DNA of 22,440 bases from a virus. Shown in pieces: positions 1 to 5,451 of this stretch (positions are counted from its first letter, which is position 1; every line of letters begins with the position of its first letter). The DNA lies in the IMG/VR virus record IMGVR_UViG_3300047371_000115, positions 1 through 22,440 of that record. One strand, 5' to 3'. The translations under genes and the position numbers were made by a program. The notes beneath the pieces were generated by a model. It was not told the DNA's origin. It saw only the letters and a program-made list of their open reading frames with translations, and did not search any database.

Positions 1-102
1 GATAGGTTTAGATACTACCTCAATCTGTTTTGTTCCAAATACGGAACAACCACTAATCAGTAGTGTTAGGCACGTCAAGATTAAATAATTCTTTTGTGTC
101 AT
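1..102 (-). CDS. outer-membrane spanin lipoprotein (Rz1-like), partial
   Basis: Thirty-four codons are visible before the window edge truncates the 3' end. The peptide opens MTQKNYLILTCLTLLISGCS: a short charged start, a hydrophobic stretch and a lipobox (LISGC) with the lipidated Cys at residue 19, so signal peptidase II processing is expected. A GGAGGG Shine-Dalgarno lies 8 bases before the ATG. The start sits inside the 3' end of the preceding inner spanin gene, in another frame. Overlapping inner/outer spanin genes are the classic Rz/Rz1 arrangement; the pair would bridge the periplasm and fuse the membranes at the end of lysis. The short mature part seen so far (from Cys19) gives no further domain. 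Assignment rests on lipobox plus position; the C-terminus lies outside the window. Confidence 0.75.
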   Translation of the reverse strand, partial: MTQKNYLILTCLTLLISGCSVFGTKQIEVVSKPI

Positions 103-436
103 TTTCCATTCCCTCCATAACTTTTTTACTTGCATTGTTCATTCTGAGTTCAATCATTCCTGGCTTCTTAAGTGCAAGTAAATCTAGATTGTGTCTACTA
201 AAGATTGCAAGATACTCTGCTTTTTCAGATTCTATCTCTGCATTCTTTCGACTCATGTTTTGTAATGCTTTACCCTGTTTCTCATATTGTTCTTTCATGA
301 TTGCCATGGTTTGTTTTTGTTCTTCTACTGCATATTCTAATTTTAGATTATTTGCAGTGAGTGTTTGGTTTTCTTGATATAACCAATAACCACCCAATCC
401 GAGAACAAGTATAATTGCAATAAAAAATTGGTTCAT
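53..436 (-). CDS. inner-membrane spanin (Rz-like)
   Basis: The 127-aa protein has one N-terminal transmembrane segment (about residues 3-20, QFFIAIILVLGLGGYWLY) followed by a long charged, Gln/Glu/Lys-rich helix (about 21-75) that looks like a coiled coil. That is the usual i-spanin layout: N-in membrane anchor and periplasmic helical domain that meets the outer spanin. The last 50 bases overlap the lipoprotein gene in another frame, which strengthens the call. The start overlaps the stop of the preceding gene as ATGA, implying translational coupling. No catalytic motif is expected. I see no endolysin or holin nearby in the window, so the lysis genes are probably dispersed, as often in T4-like phages. 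Confidence 0.75.
   Translation of the reverse strand: MNQFFIAIILVLGLGGYWLYQENQTLTANNLKLEYAVEEQKQTMAIMKEQYEKQGKALQNMSRKNAEIESEKAEYLAIFSRHNLDLLALKKPGMIELRMNNASKKVMEGMENDTKELFNLDVPNTTD
111..116 (-). promoter_or_regulatory. Shine-Dalgarno of outer spanin
   Basis: The minus strand reads GGAGGG, 8 bases before the ATG at 102. It lies inside the inner spanin coding sequence and is the main reason for accepting the embedded out-of-frame start. Confidence 0.75.
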
Positions 437-717
437 TTTCCGTCATACTCCTCAATAACATAATTCAGTCCACCCGAACTTCTGTATTCTACTATTTTAC
501 CATGGTCGTCTCTAAATTTCAAGTGCTTTTCTTTCTGAATTATCACTTTTCGGGTTATAAACTGTCTATCGTCTGAATCACCATATACTGAATTGAATGA
601 TACAGTGACTAAGTATCTTCTTGTAAAGAGTTTTTTGAATAATTCAACTAACCACCTACTGAACGTAAGTGTCCATAGTGGAAATTTCTTTATGATTGAC
701 CATATTTTCTTTAACAT
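433..717 (-). CDS. unknown basic, membrane-proximal protein, 94 aa
   Basis: I do not recognise a family. The first 35 residues are rich in Lys, Trp, Phe, Leu and Ile (MLKKIWSIIKKFPLWTLTFS...), which looks like an amphipathic or interfacial helix rather than a clean transmembrane span. The rest (about 36-94) appears to be a beta-rich soluble domain with a Gly/Ser turn and an acidic end. It ends in an ATGA overlap with the inner spanin, so it may be co-translated with the lysis pair; a role in lysis timing or membrane association is only inference from context. A CTATATA box lies 5 bases before the ATG and no Shine-Dalgarno is visible. Confidence 0.6.
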   Translation of the reverse strand: MLKKIWSIIKKFPLWTLTFSRWLVELFKKLFTRRYLVTVSFNSVYGDSDDRQFITRKVIIQKEKHLKFRDDHGKIVEYRSSGGLNYVIEEYDGK

Positions 718-722
718 GGTAA

Positions 723-729
723 TATATAG
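723..729 (-). promoter_or_regulatory. possible late-type -10 box (CTATATA)
   Basis: The minus strand reads CTATATA exactly 5 bases before the ATG at 717. The spacing equals that of two CTAAATA boxes elsewhere in this window (before 11494 and 19933). It is the weakest of the set because it departs from the T4-like late consensus at one position. Confidence 0.3.
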
Positions 730-736
730 GTGAATT

Positions 737-1162
737 CTAAGAGAAGAATTTATCTCTTTGAGATTTGGGTATTTTAAAGTTCTTGTATTCCTTCATAAGG
801 TCGGAACCTTTTGCAAATTTGACTCTGACTGTAGGAAAGTCTATAATATCACATGCAATGTAAGTTATGTCTTTACAGTGTTCTGTTGCAACTTCCTCAT
901 TGATACTTCTACTTCCACCAATCATATTAGAGGGTGCAAATGCAAGACCACCTTTAGTAAAACACTTTTGGTCATAGAGATTTCCCTCTTCGTCAACATG
1001 GTCATAACCCCTTCCATCTACAAATGTCAAGTGTGGATACCATATCTCTAATTGACGTTCTAAGAAGTGTGAAGCAAGTCTTCCATCTTTTAGGATATCA
1101 TGTATAGCTTCCTGTTTTAAGTCCCCAAAAGAGACGTTTTGTATCTCGTATGTGTCTACCAT
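737..1162 (-). CDS. putative PD-(D/E)XK-type nuclease, 141 aa
   Basis: This small protein shows a spacing typical of the PD-(D/E)XK nuclease core: a helix with Glu35/Glu39, then G52-Y-D54, nine residues, and D64-Q-K66 at the end of a predicted strand, followed by a Gly-rich turn and the beta strand ITYIACDII. In the superfamily the first Asp and the D/E-x-K triad bind metal and activate water. Overall identity to a named family is not recognised, so the biochemical call is inference from motif geometry. It starts in a TAATG overlap with the preceding gene, so the two are probably translated together. Possible roles include host DNA degradation or repair; a non-catalytic protein with a chance match is also possible. 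Confidence 0.4.
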   Translation of the reverse strand: MVDTYEIQNVSFGDLKQEAIHDILKDGRLASHFLERQLEIWYPHLTFVDGRGYDHVDEEGNLYDQKCFTKGGLAFAPSNMIGGSRSINEEVATEHCKDITYIACDIIDFPTVRVKFAKGSDLMKEYKNFKIPKSQRDKFFS

Positions 1163-1563
1163 TATGCAACTAAGTTCTTATTGTATTCCCTCAAGTCCTC
1201 GATTTCCTCAATCAAGTCCTCTTCACCACCTCTCCACGTTGGGTGGTCGGGTGTGTTAAAAGGTGAATCAATCACTTCAATGTTGGTGATATAATCAAAA
1301 GAACCACTCAGACCATTCAGTCTGTTAACGTGTTTCATGACCAAAGCTGCAACACTAGCTTCAGTGAGTGAAGGGGAATTGTAATAAGAGTGTTCACCCT
1401 CACCAAATGCATCTTCCTCAAAGACCAGTTTGTCCACGTGGAATCCAATCACATACTCGGAACCACCCTTGAACTTATGGAAGTTCGTTCCATACTCCTC
1501 AAGATTCTGAGTGTTAACCACATACCACCTTGCAGTCCCATCTTTAATTCTATCTAATCCCAT
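1162..1563 (-). CDS. unknown acidic protein, 133 aa
   Basis: I do not recognise this protein. It is acidic, without signal peptide, membrane segment or cysteines, and ends in a charged helix (EEDLIEEIEDLREYNKNL). The aromatic-rich N-terminal half (WYVVNTQNLEEYG...SEYVIGFHVDK) suggests a compact alpha/beta fold. A good AAGGAGA ribosome site lies 5 bases before its ATG and is encoded by the last codons of the nucleotidase gene, so the genes are coupled. Its stop overlaps the next start as TAATG. Confidence 0.6.
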   Translation of the reverse strand: MGLDRIKDGTARWYVVNTQNLEEYGTNFHKFKGGSEYVIGFHVDKLVFEEDAFGEGEHSYYNSPSLTEASVAALVMKHVNRLNGLSGSFDYITNIEVIDSPFNTPDHPTWRGGEEDLIEEIEDLREYNKNLVA

Positions 1564-1564
1564 A

Positions 1565-2068
1565 CTATTCTCCTTTTCTAAGTTCTTTTAATTGATTGAT
1601 TGTATCTTCTGCACTAGTGTGTAAAATACCAATCCCACCATGTTCTTCCCATGCATCAAGGTTCTTTTGTCTGTCGTCAATAAGGACACTCCCTTTGATT
1701 GCAAACATACCTTTTTGACTACCAGTCATAGTGCAAGTGACAACAACACTTGGACTGACATATTCTCTAATCCACTCGTTCTTATCGAACACTACTAATT
1801 CTCTGTTGATTACACCAGCTGCAGTTAGGATTTCCCAAGGAAGTCCAGTGTGTCTGACATATGCAATCAAGTCATACATATCAGGCATAGGTGGTAAGTT
1901 TCTGAACAATCTTTTGTTAGTCAACTCTTCTTTTCTTTCGTCATAGTCATTGTGACCAGCGTCTGTGTTAGGGAATTCTCTCCCTGTCAATGTTTCAACA
2001 CCAGTGTTGAAATCTGCTAATACTCCGTCCATATCAACGAAGATTCTTTTTATTACTTTATTTTCCAT
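1565..2068 (-). CDS. 5'(3')-deoxyribonucleotidase-like HAD phosphatase
   Basis: The protein carries the HAD motif I as VDMDGVLADF near the N-terminus (Asp12 nucleophile and Asp14), a motif II-like segment EILTAA, a lysine in SQKGMF, and the acidic motif SVLIDDRQKNL. This combination and the length (167 aa from the chosen start) fit the NT5C-type nucleotidases common in phages, which dephosphorylate deoxynucleoside monophosphates and help adjust dNTP pools; this fits the nearby RNR genes. I chose ATG 2068 because it gives the usual start just before motif I. An upstream TTG at 2104 would add 12 residues encoded by the promoter itself, which is unlikely. There is no Shine-Dalgarno; a TATACT box ends 6 bases before the ATG, suggesting a leaderless mRNA. 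Confidence 0.8.
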   Translation of the reverse strand: MENKVIKRIFVDMDGVLADFNTGVETLTGREFPNTDAGHNDYDERKEELTNKRLFRNLPPMPDMYDLIAYVRHTGLPWEILTAAGVINRELVVFDKNEWIREYVSPSVVVTCTMTGSQKGMFAIKGSVLIDDRQKNLDAWEEHGGIGILHTSAEDTINQLKELRKGE

Positions 2069-2072
2069 ACTG

Positions 2073-2141
2073 TTAGTATACCAAAAAGTTGACCCCATTG
2101 TCAAGCTTTATCGTATTCTCCTTAATCTTTTGTTTTCTCAT
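2073..2141 (-). CDS. possible 22-codon leader ORF
   Basis: An ATG at 2141 opens a 22-codon frame (MRKQKIKENTIKLDNGVNFL then VY) that ends in TAA four bases before the nucleotidase ATG. It begins 9 bases after the -10 box of the upstream promoter P1 and contains the downstream promoter P2. No Shine-Dalgarno is seen. It could be a leader peptide coupling translation on the P1 transcript, or simply a chance frame across promoter DNA. Confidence 0.25.
   Translation of the reverse strand: MRKQKIKENTIKLDNGVNFLVY
2074..2109 (-). promoter_or_regulatory. sigma70-like promoter P2 of tandem pair
   Basis: On the minus strand a perfect TTGACA (2104-2099) is separated by 18 bases from TATACT (2080-2075). 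The expected start of transcription falls at or next to the A of the nucleotidase ATG at 2068. The 36-base unit is a diverged copy of P1, 76 bases away. Confidence 0.75.
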
Positions 2142-2149
2142 TATAGACA

Positions 2150-2185
2150 TAGTATAACAAAAAATGACACCTATTGTCAAGCTTT
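2150..2185 (-). promoter_or_regulatory. sigma70-like promoter P1 of tandem pair
   Basis: On the minus strand TTGACA (2180-2175) and TATACT (2156-2151) are 18 bases apart, the same geometry as P2. The unit matches P2 at 29 of 36 positions, with both hexamers identical and the differences mainly in the spacer. The -35 box starts 8 bases after the stop of the metallopeptidase gene. It would be read by host or host-like sigma70 polymerase, so early expression is likely. Confidence 0.75.
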
Positions 2186-2187
2186 GT

Positions 2188-2499
2188 CTAGTCTATTTTT
2201 AGGGTTTTTTCGAGTGTATATGCTTCGTTTTCGTCTACGATTCCGTCTGTTATGACTTGTCGTAAATGCACCATTTCGTGTGCAAGTGTCACATATCTTT
2301 CTGAGTCATATTTGATATAGATATCAATATGTGTCTCATCTTTGAATTGACGTGGAAATTCTATGATTCCCTTTTGTTTGAATGAGGGTGGTAGTCGTTT
2401 GATATATACAGTGACACCCTGTTCATCTGCAATATTTAATTGTTCTGCGAGACTCATAGATTTACTCAACATTTTCTTGTCTTTACAGTAAATCTCCAT
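2188..2499 (-). CDS. minimal zinc metallopeptidase-like protein (HExxH), 103 aa
   Basis: The C-terminal half has a clear zincin motif, LAHEMVHLRQ, with His74, Glu75 and His78, followed 12-14 residues later by acidic residues in DENEAYTLE (Glu90/Glu92) that could supply the third zinc ligand, as in gluzincins. The N-terminal part is a small alpha/beta region. At 103 aa it is little more than a catalytic core, similar in size to other phage mini-metallopeptidases of unknown substrate. No signal peptide, so it probably acts in the cytoplasm or is virion-associated. Its ATG overlaps the stop of the zinc-ribbon gene (TAATG), so the two are probably co-expressed. Peptidase activity is inferred from the motif only. 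Confidence 0.6.
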   Translation of the reverse strand: MEIYCKDKKMLSKSMSLAEQLNIADEQGVTVYIKRLPPSFKQKGIIEFPRQFKDETHIDIYIKYDSERYVTLAHEMVHLRQVITDGIVDENEAYTLEKTLKID

Positions 2500-2660
2500 T
2501 ATTCTTCGTCTTGTATCTCTTCTCTACTGTCTTCGTCTATTTCATGACCACAGAATGGACAGTGGTCTATCTCGTATTGGTGTGATTCCATTGAATGGAA
2601 TACGTCACACTCTGATTTGCAAGCAGGACAATAAATCCTGTATCCTTGTTCGTAATTCAT
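2499..2660 (-). CDS. small zinc-ribbon protein, 53 aa
   Basis: This short gene translates as MNYEQGYRIYCPACKSECDV... and contains CPAC near residues 11-14 and HCPFCGHE near residues 33-40, a textbook four-cysteine zinc ribbon, followed by an acidic tail (EIDEDSREEIQDEE). Both ends are fixed by TAATG junctions with the neighbours, which supports it as a real gene. Zinc ribbons of this kind bind nucleic acid or protein partners; the acidic tail argues for a protein-binding or regulatory role. The partner is unknown; the adjacent metallopeptidase is a candidate only through location. Confidence 0.75.
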   Translation of the reverse strand: MNYEQGYRIYCPACKSECDVFHSMESHQYEIDHCPFCGHEIDEDSREEIQDEE

Positions 2661-2926
2661 TATTCCTCCTCGGGAATATATCCGTCATCTATTTTACCTG
2701 TATCAATCATTATCTTCGTATATAAGTTTGTATAACTTTTTTTCTTTCCGTCTAATGTTGCATAGGGTAGGGGGTGTTTTTTCTCGGGTTCATAAAAATC
2801 TAATCCAGCAACAAAAACTCTGACTTCTTGATACATTCTATCAATGTTGTTGAATAAGTGATTCCATCTTCTATCTTGCACAGTTTGTCTTTGAGGTGCA
2901 TTCAGATACAAGTAAAACTTTTTCAT
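2660..2926 (-). CDS. unknown protein, 88 aa
   Basis: I do not recognise this protein. It starts MKKFYLYLNAPQRQ, contains several aromatic residues and a Lys-rich middle, and ends acidic (DDGYIPEEE). No cysteine, membrane segment or known motif. The start at 2926 is chosen because it forms a TAATG junction with the glutaredoxin stop, as do most starts in this operon; an ATG four codons upstream is possible but lies inside glutaredoxin. It sits between glutaredoxin and the zinc ribbon in the RNR operon. Confidence 0.6.
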   Translation of the reverse strand: MKKFYLYLNAPQRQTVQDRRWNHLFNNIDRMYQEVRVFVAGLDFYEPEKKHPLPYATLDGKKKSYTNLYTKIMIDTGKIDDGYIPEEE

Positions 2927-3180
2927 TAGTTTTCCCAAACATCTCCGTGTTTTACATATTCTGCAAGTTGGTCATACCCACCAATGTAAGTCAAAGTATT
3001 TTCTGTTTCTCTGACTCTGATTTGTGGGAATGTTCGTGCAGTTGGGAACTCTTCAAAGAGTTCTTCTCTTGTGAAGTCTGTTCCCAATTGTTTGTAAGTG
3101 TAATCTAATCCTTTTTGTTCACATAAGTTCTTTGCTTTGTCACAAAATGGACATTGTGTTTTTCCAAATATTTCAATCAT
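2926..3180 (-). CDS. grx: glutaredoxin
   Basis: The 84-aa protein has the standard glutaredoxin layout: strand MIEIFGK, active site CPFC at residues 10-13, a TFP cis-proline turn (ARTFPQIRV) and the GGYDQL segment that helps bind glutathione. Glutaredoxins reduce the C-terminal cysteine pair of class Ia ribonucleotide reductase, and this gene lies downstream of nrdA and nrdB in the same run of coupled genes, which makes it the likely electron donor for the phage enzyme. The start overlaps the stop of the 55-aa membrane gene as ATGA. Size is normal for phage and bacterial glutaredoxins. Confidence 0.92.
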   Translation of the reverse strand: MIEIFGKTQCPFCDKAKNLCEQKGLDYTYKQLGTDFTREELFEEFPTARTFPQIRVRETENTLTYIGGYDQLAEYVKHGDVWEN

Positions 3181-3344
3181 AATAAGTAATCACTCCTTTC
3201 TTTCTTTGCAGTATATATTGTTCCAGTTTTACGACCATAATAGGGGTCTCTCTTTACACCTTTAGTTCCCTCGTCAAAGAAGAAAAATGACACTACTGAT
3301 ACCAGTGCCAACCAAAGTATTCCAATTAAAATTATTCCGTCCAT
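3177..3344 (-). CDS. single-pass membrane peptide, 55 aa
   Basis: The frame begins MDGIILIGILWLALVSVVSF and has one clear transmembrane helix (about residues 4-23) followed by a basic soluble tail (about 24-55) with RDPYYGRKTGTIYTAKKERS. Start (TAATG with nrdB) and stop (ATGA with glutaredoxin) are both coupled to neighbours, so it is very probably translated. Its position between nrdB and glutaredoxin could mean it tethers or regulates the nucleotide-synthesis complex at the membrane, but nothing in the sequence proves that. Confidence 0.7.
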   Translation of the reverse strand: MDGIILIGILWLALVSVVSFFFFDEGTKGVKRDPYYGRKTGTIYTAKKERSDYLL

Positions 3345-4441
3345 TATAGTTTAAAGTCCTCAAATGTATCATCTGATACGTCTTGTTTAATACCACCAAT
3401 AAGATAGGATTCAATCTCCGTCTCTTGTGGTGCATTCTGAAGTCCTCTACTGTTGAACCAGTGTTGTGTCCATGGTAAAGGGTTGTTTGTTGAAGGGATA
3501 TCATAGATAGGATTGAGTCCTATTGCACGTAATCTTTTGTTTGCAGTAAACTCTACGTATTGACTCAGTAAAGGAACACTTAGTCCAATCATTGACCCGT
3601 CTTTAAATAGAAACTCTGCCCAGTCCTTTTCTTGTTTGACTGCATCTTCATATAACTCATATACTTCTTTCTCACAATCTTTCATAACTTTGTTCATTAA
3701 CTTATCGTTCTCTTGATTTTTATAGGCTTTGAGTATGTGTTGTGATATTGCAAGGTGTTGTGATTCGTCTCTTGCAATCAGAGATATGATTTTTGCACTT
3801 CCTTCCATCATTTTAAGTTCTCCGAATCCGAATGAACATGCAAAGGATACAAAGAATCTGATTCCTTCTAATATGTTGACTGATATAAGTGCAAGATATA
3901 ATGCTTTATAAAGGTCATAGTCGTCAACCTTTAATCCAAGTAATCTTCTACGACCAAGTGCAATGAACTCGTCATACTTTTCAGTGACCATTTCTGCACG
4001 TTTTACGATTGCTTCTTCGTCAAGTATAGTGTCAAAGATTTCACTAGGGTTTGCATAAATGTTCTTAATGATATGTGTATAACTTCTACTATGGATTGTC
4101 TCCATAAAGTCCCATGTAATAATACAAGACTCAAGTTCAGGCAAACTCACGAATGGTAAGAATGCTATGGACGGAGCTCTACCTTGAACTGAGTCGAGTA
4201 AAGTTTGATACCTCAAATTAGAGGTAAATATATGTTTTTGTGCTTCAGTGAGTGTTTGATAATCACTTCTGTCTTTTTGAAGAGACACTTCTTCGGGTCT
4301 CCAAAAGAAACTCAATTGTTTTTGAGTGAGTTTATCAAATATTGGATATTTGAACTCGTCAAATCTTTGAGTGTTCAACCCCTCTCCAAAGAATATCTTA
4401 TTCTTTGTGAAGTCTACTTTGTTTTTATTAAATACTGTCAT
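3344..4441 (-). CDS. nrdB: class Ia ribonucleotide reductase, small subunit
   Basis: The 365-aa protein carries every di-iron and radical residue expected by comparison with E. coli NrdB: Asp83 (LLDSVQGR), Glu114 and His117 (METIHSRSYTH), radical Tyr121, Glu192 (LEGIRF), and Glu226/His229 (RDESQH). It makes the tyrosyl radical that NrdA uses to reduce ribonucleotides to deoxyribonucleotides for phage DNA synthesis. Length is close to the family norm and no intron or intein interrupts it. It starts in an ATGA overlap with the 2OG oxygenase gene and ends in TAATG with the membrane peptide gene. Confident call. Confidence 0.97.
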   Translation of the reverse strand: MTVFNKNKVDFTKNKIFFGEGLNTQRFDEFKYPIFDKLTQKQLSFFWRPEEVSLQKDRSDYQTLTEAQKHIFTSNLRYQTLLDSVQGRAPSIAFLPFVSLPELESCIITWDFMETIHSRSYTHIIKNIYANPSEIFDTILDEEAIVKRAEMVTEKYDEFIALGRRRLLGLKVDDYDLYKALYLALISVNILEGIRFFVSFACSFGFGELKMMEGSAKIISLIARDESQHLAISQHILKAYKNQENDKLMNKVMKDCEKEVYELYEDAVKQEKDWAEFLFKDGSMIGLSVPLLSQYVEFTANKRLRAIGLNPIYDIPSTNNPLPWTQHWFNSRGLQNAPQETEIESYLIGGIKQDVSDDTFEDFKL

Positions 4442-5451
4442 TCGTCTTCTAATCCATAGTTGTTTGCATATTCACTTCTCTTTCCAAATTGTTCTGATTC
4501 ATATGAATCAATAAAGTCATGATATGCATTTTCAAGTTCTTTTGGTCTATCGTTTTGCATGTGATATCTACTTAGTTTTCCGTCATGTTCAAGGACACAA
4601 GGGTGTTCTAAAGCAGTTCCTGGCCTGAATGTTAAGTCATTTGTGTCTCTTGTTTCAACTTGTTTTAAATTGTTATCAACACCTTGCCAAGTTCCGAGTG
4701 GGTGACTTCTTATCTTTCCTTCTTTATTATAGAAATGGGAAAATATATGATAACTATAATCTCCTATTAAATAGTCTCTAAAGTGAACTGCATTAGGCCC
4801 TTGGTATAATAATACGTCTCCGACTTCTAAATCTATTGGTGTTGAAGTTCTCTTTCTGTTTGGTAGTAATTGAAGTTGTCTTTGTATACCTGTTTCACCA
4901 CCATCATCACTATCGACCCAGTTTCTAGAATTATCAACCCATATTCTCCATGGACTACCATCGTCTGTTTTATAATCTAAACATAGTGTTGTTGATATTT
5001 CACACGCAGGTCTATCTCTATGTGCAGCTAAGTATGCACCTCTGTCGTATTTTCTAGTGAATGAATATGTTTCACCCAAATCAATGTCCAATACACTTCT
5101 TAATTTATCTCTTAGAAATCTGTTCATTGCAACACCCCATGGTGAACAATAGATACTTTCTGATTTACCCAATGAGTCTTTAGGAGATTGGAAAATGATA
5201 TCGTCTTCACGTTTACAAAATGCACCATGCCACTCGGGATTGTGTTCAACTGTTTTCCAACAATCCATTGCAAACGTAATCATTTCTTTAGGAACAAAAT
5301 CTCTAAGAACTACGTATCTATTATTAATAAAATCTGCAGTGATTTGATTGGTTTTAAATGGTAATTTTTTACTCTTTCCTTGTGGAGTTTTAACTTCCTT
5401 TACTAATTCTACAGTTCTATCTTCAAATGGCACATGCTTCACAATCTTCAT
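4438..5451 (-). CDS. 2-oxoglutarate/Fe(II)-dependent oxygenase-like protein
   Basis: The central part looks like a double-stranded beta-helix oxygenase: FTRKYDRGAYLAAHRDRP supplies the HxD iron ligands (His144, Asp146 from this start), WRIWVD and VGDVLLYQGPNAVHFRD supply later strands with the distal His223. In the superfamily these bind Fe(II), with 2-oxoglutarate and O2 as cosubstrates, and hydroxylate protein, nucleic acid or small molecules; the substrate here is unknown. It lies between nrdA and nrdB, overlapping both. Start is uncertain: GTG 5466, ATG 5451 and GTG 5442 are all in frame; AAGGAG lies 9 bases before 5442 and directly abuts 5451. The C-terminal about 90 residues are not part of the core fold. 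Confidence 0.75.
   Translation of the reverse strand: MKIVKHVPFEDRTVELVKEVKTPQGKSKKLPFKTNQITADFINNRYVVLRDFVPKEMITFAMDCWKTVEHNPEWHGAFCKREDDIIFQSPKDSLGKSESIYCSPWGVAMNRFLRDKLRSVLDIDLGETYSFTRKYDRGAYLAAHRDRPACEISTTLCLDYKTDDGSPWRIWVDNSRNWVDSDDGGETGIQRQLQLLPNRKRTSTPIDLEVGDVLLYQGPNAVHFRDYLIGDYSYHIFSHFYNKEGKIRSHPLGTWQGVDNNLKQVETRDTNDLTFRPGTALEHPCVLEHDGKLSRYHMQNDRPKELENAYHDFIDSYESEQFGKRSEYANNYGLEDE

Noticed and set aside
63-377. Plus-strand open frames throughout (for example here, 6723-7109, 19314-19808)
   Set aside because: They lie opposite well-supported minus-strand genes, have Ser/Cys/Phe/Leu-rich reverse-complement composition and lack recognisable motifs or ribosome sites.
2069-2104. Upstream TTG/ATG starts extending the nucleotidase by 10-12 residues
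   Set aside because: The extra residues are encoded by the -35/-10 promoter sequence, and HAD nucleotidases of this type begin just before motif I.
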